The translations under genes were made by a program, and so were the position numbers. Below, piece by piece: positions 13,437 through 14,968 of a DNA stretch of 14,968 nt (position 1 is its first letter; every line of letters starts with the position of its first letter). The DNA comes from Candidatus Omnitrophota bacterium (GTDB taxonomy: Bacteria; Omnitrophota; Koll11; Zapsychrales; Zapsychraceae), in the NCBI GenBank assembly GCA_023140095.1, contig JAGLMJ010000017.1, positions 1 to 14,968 of the forward strand, read 5' to 3'. The notes beneath the pieces are model-generated. The model was not told the origin of the DNA. It was given only the letters and a program-made list of their open reading frames with translations, and did not search any database.

Positions 13437-14915
13437 TTATTCAAAAATTTGTTCAAAGAATTCCAAAAGCACGATGCCAAGTTCTTCTTCATTCTCGTCT
13501 GTCAGATCATGGGTCGAGGTGATCGCCTCGATCACTCCCGGCTTCCGGTCTTTTACAAATTGAAGCACTTCTTCCTTGAATCTTTGGATACTAGCGCTGG
13601 ATAACGTATCCAACATGCCTAATTTTAAAGCAAAAAGATAGACCACCTGCCCCTCGAGAGGAACAGGCTGATATTTATTCTGGCCGATCAGCTGTGTAAT
13701 GAGCTCTCCTTTTTTCAACCGCGCTTTCGCTTCTTCAGATAAACCCGTCGCCCGAAGACGCGTCATTTGAAGAAGTTCCTGATACTGCAAATATTCCAAA
13801 CGGACATCCTTGCTGGATTTACGCACAGCTTGCCACTGCGCCTTATTTCCGATACGGGAGACCGAAAGACCAAAATCAATAGCCGGTTTAACACCCTTGT
13901 AAAAAAGGGCGGAGTCAAAATAGATCTGCCCGTCGGTCATGGAAATAATATTGTTAGGAATATAACTGGTCAGGTCGCCTTGAAGGGTCTCGATGATCGG
14001 GAAAAATGTCATCGACCCTCCTTTTAATTCCGGCTTCAGATAAGCCGCGCGCTCCATAAGCTGCGAGTGAATATAAAAAATATCACCCGGATACGCCTCT
14101 CGTCCAGGGGCCCGCTCAAGGAGCAGGGAAATTTGCCGGTACGTCCAGGAATGTTTGGTCAGGTCATCAAAAACAACAATAACGTCTTTGCCCCGATACA
14201 TAAAATATTCGCCCAGCATGCAGGCTGTATACGGCCCTAAATATTGCTGCCCGACAGAGGTTGAACTCGTCGAGTCGACGATGATCGTGTAGGCTAAAGC
14301 ATCCTTCTCGCGCAGAAGGTCGATAACAGTCGTCAAACTGGAATAAGGCTTCCCGATGCTGCAGTAAATACAGATCGTACCATTGCCCTTTTGGTTCAAT
14401 ATGGCGTCAATGGCAACGGTTGATTTTCCCGTCAATCGGTCACCAATAAGAAGCTGCCGCTGGCCCTTGGCAATAGGAATGACAACGTCCAAAGCAAATG
14501 TCCCGGTTGCGGTTGTTTGGTCAACCGGCACGCGGTCCATAACCCCGGGGGCATCCGAAAACACAAAAGACCTTTCGCTTGATTCAATAGGCCCTAAACC
14601 GTCAACCGGTTCGCATAAACTATTAACGACCCGGCCTAAAAACCCTTCACCGACGGGCAAATTTAAAAGTTGCCCCCTATTATAGACTTCATCACCGATG
14701 CGCAGATTGATCCTTAAACCCAAGACAAGGACCTGGGCCAAGTCCCCCTTGAACCCCATGACCAAACCGAGATGCCCTCCCTGAAATTCAACAATTTGGC
14801 CGTTGATGCATGAAGGCAAACCCGTCACCGTTATTAAGAATTCACGGATCGAATGGACCCTGCCGACTTCCCGAATATCATAACCTGCAGCTGTGCTAGT
14901 CTGAACTTTTGTCAT
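13437..14915 (-). CDS. atpA: F1-ATPase alpha-subunit-like protein, short N-terminus
   Basis: This 492-residue protein has the alpha-subunit nucleotide-binding fold: GDRLTGKS (158-165, usually GDRQTGKT), FDDLTKHSWTYRQISLLL (249-266), and GREAYPGDIFYIHSQLMERA (271-290). The arginine finger is in GLSVSRIG (Arg354). The non-catalytic site therefore looks intact and can complete the catalytic site of beta. The N-terminus is unusual. The conserved barrel starts at about residue 17, some 11 residues early, and the amphipathic helix that binds delta in known enzymes is absent. The usual SDGV motif reads REFL. The ATG at 14915 is preferred to one at 14966; neither has a clear ribosome binding site. 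If translation begins beyond the window edge, the N-terminus could be longer, but residues encoded before 14915 do not resemble alpha. Confidence 0.9.
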   Translation of the reverse strand: MTKVQTSTAAGYDIREVGRVHSIREFLITVTGLPSCINGQIVEFQGGHLGLVMGFKGDLAQVLVLGLRINLRIGDEVYNRGQLLNLPVGEGFLGRVVNSLCEPVDGLGPIESSERSFVFSDAPGVMDRVPVDQTTATGTFALDVVIPIAKGQRQLLIGDRLTGKSTVAIDAILNQKGNGTICIYCSIGKPYSSLTTVIDLLREKDALAYTIIVDSTSSTSVGQQYLGPYTACMLGEYFMYRGKDVIVVFDDLTKHSWTYRQISLLLERAPGREAYPGDIFYIHSQLMERAAYLKPELKGGSMTFFPIIETLQGDLTSYIPNNIISMTDGQIYFDSALFYKGVKPAIDFGLSVSRIGNKAQWQAVRKSSKDVRLEYLQYQELLQMTRLRATGLSEEAKARLKKGELITQLIGQNKYQPVPLEGQVVYLFALKLGMLDTLSSASIQRFKEEVLQFVKDRKPGVIEAITSTHDLTDENEEELGIVLLEFFEQIFE

Positions 14916-14968
14916 GATTAAAACAACCGTTATTACATTGTTGAAATCCCAATATACAAATCCCAAAT

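Noticed and set aside
11181..14915. Flagellar or type III secretion ATPase (FliI/SctN-like)
   Set aside because: Separate alpha, gamma and beta genes in A-G-D order, with both an arginine-finger alpha and a catalytic beta, match F1 and not single-subunit FliI-type ATPases.
1..14968. Plus-strand open frames scattered through the window
   Set aside because: All lie antisense to well-supported minus-strand genes, are short, have no recognisable domains and no consistent ribosome binding sites.

Overview
The window is a densely packed bacterial gene block transcribed entirely from the minus strand. Genes overlap by a few bases or are separated by short gaps, and I see no convincing gene on the plus strand. 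Codon use and base composition (mid-40s percent GC by eye) look uniform throughout. The gene content resembles uncultivated, Gram-negative-type lineages such as Omnitrophota (candidate division OP3): a pseudopilus-type type II secretion system (T2SS), a divergent F1-like ATPase, and strings of degenerate short repeats between genes. That assignment is an inference from gestalt, not proven by any marker here.

In transcription order (right to left), the block opens with three F1-ATPase-like genes: alpha (14915-13437), gamma (13428-12562) and beta (12581-11181). No epsilon gene follows beta. Only 27 bp later comes a stand-alone GspE/PilB N-terminal domain protein (11153-10680). It abuts the T2SS ATPase GspE, which carries an extra C-terminal PilZ domain (10679-8502). 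Next come GspF (8331-7114), a secreted HExxH zinc peptidase-like protein (7031-6174), the major pseudopilin GspG (6177-5653) and an exported coiled-coil protein (5642-5070). The minor pseudopilins GspI (5042-4611), GspJ (4630-3983) and GspK (3986-2973) follow. After a 200-bp gap with a plausible promoter come the assembly-platform genes gspL (2772-1306) and gspM (1306-749), then a LysE-family exporter (725-81). No secretin (GspD), GspC, GspH or prepilin peptidase lies in the window.

Together the gsp products would form the inner-membrane platform (F, L, M), the cytoplasmic motor (E) and the pseudopilus (G capped by I, J, K) of a T2SS. Two tandem N-domain proteins and the PilZ tail point to nucleotide-messenger control of the motor. 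The F1-like genes appear to be read from the same transcript.

The most unusual structural signal is a set of four elements built alike. Each has two inverted arms made of degenerate tandem 7-bp (one case 9-bp) units around a core, with a different unit sequence each time. They lie at 2782-2938, 6048-6172, 6916-7071 and 8356-8486. One supplies almost the entire 46-residue leader of GspG, one supplies the signal-peptide core (and probably the ribosome binding site) of the peptidase, and one contains the candidate gspL promoter.
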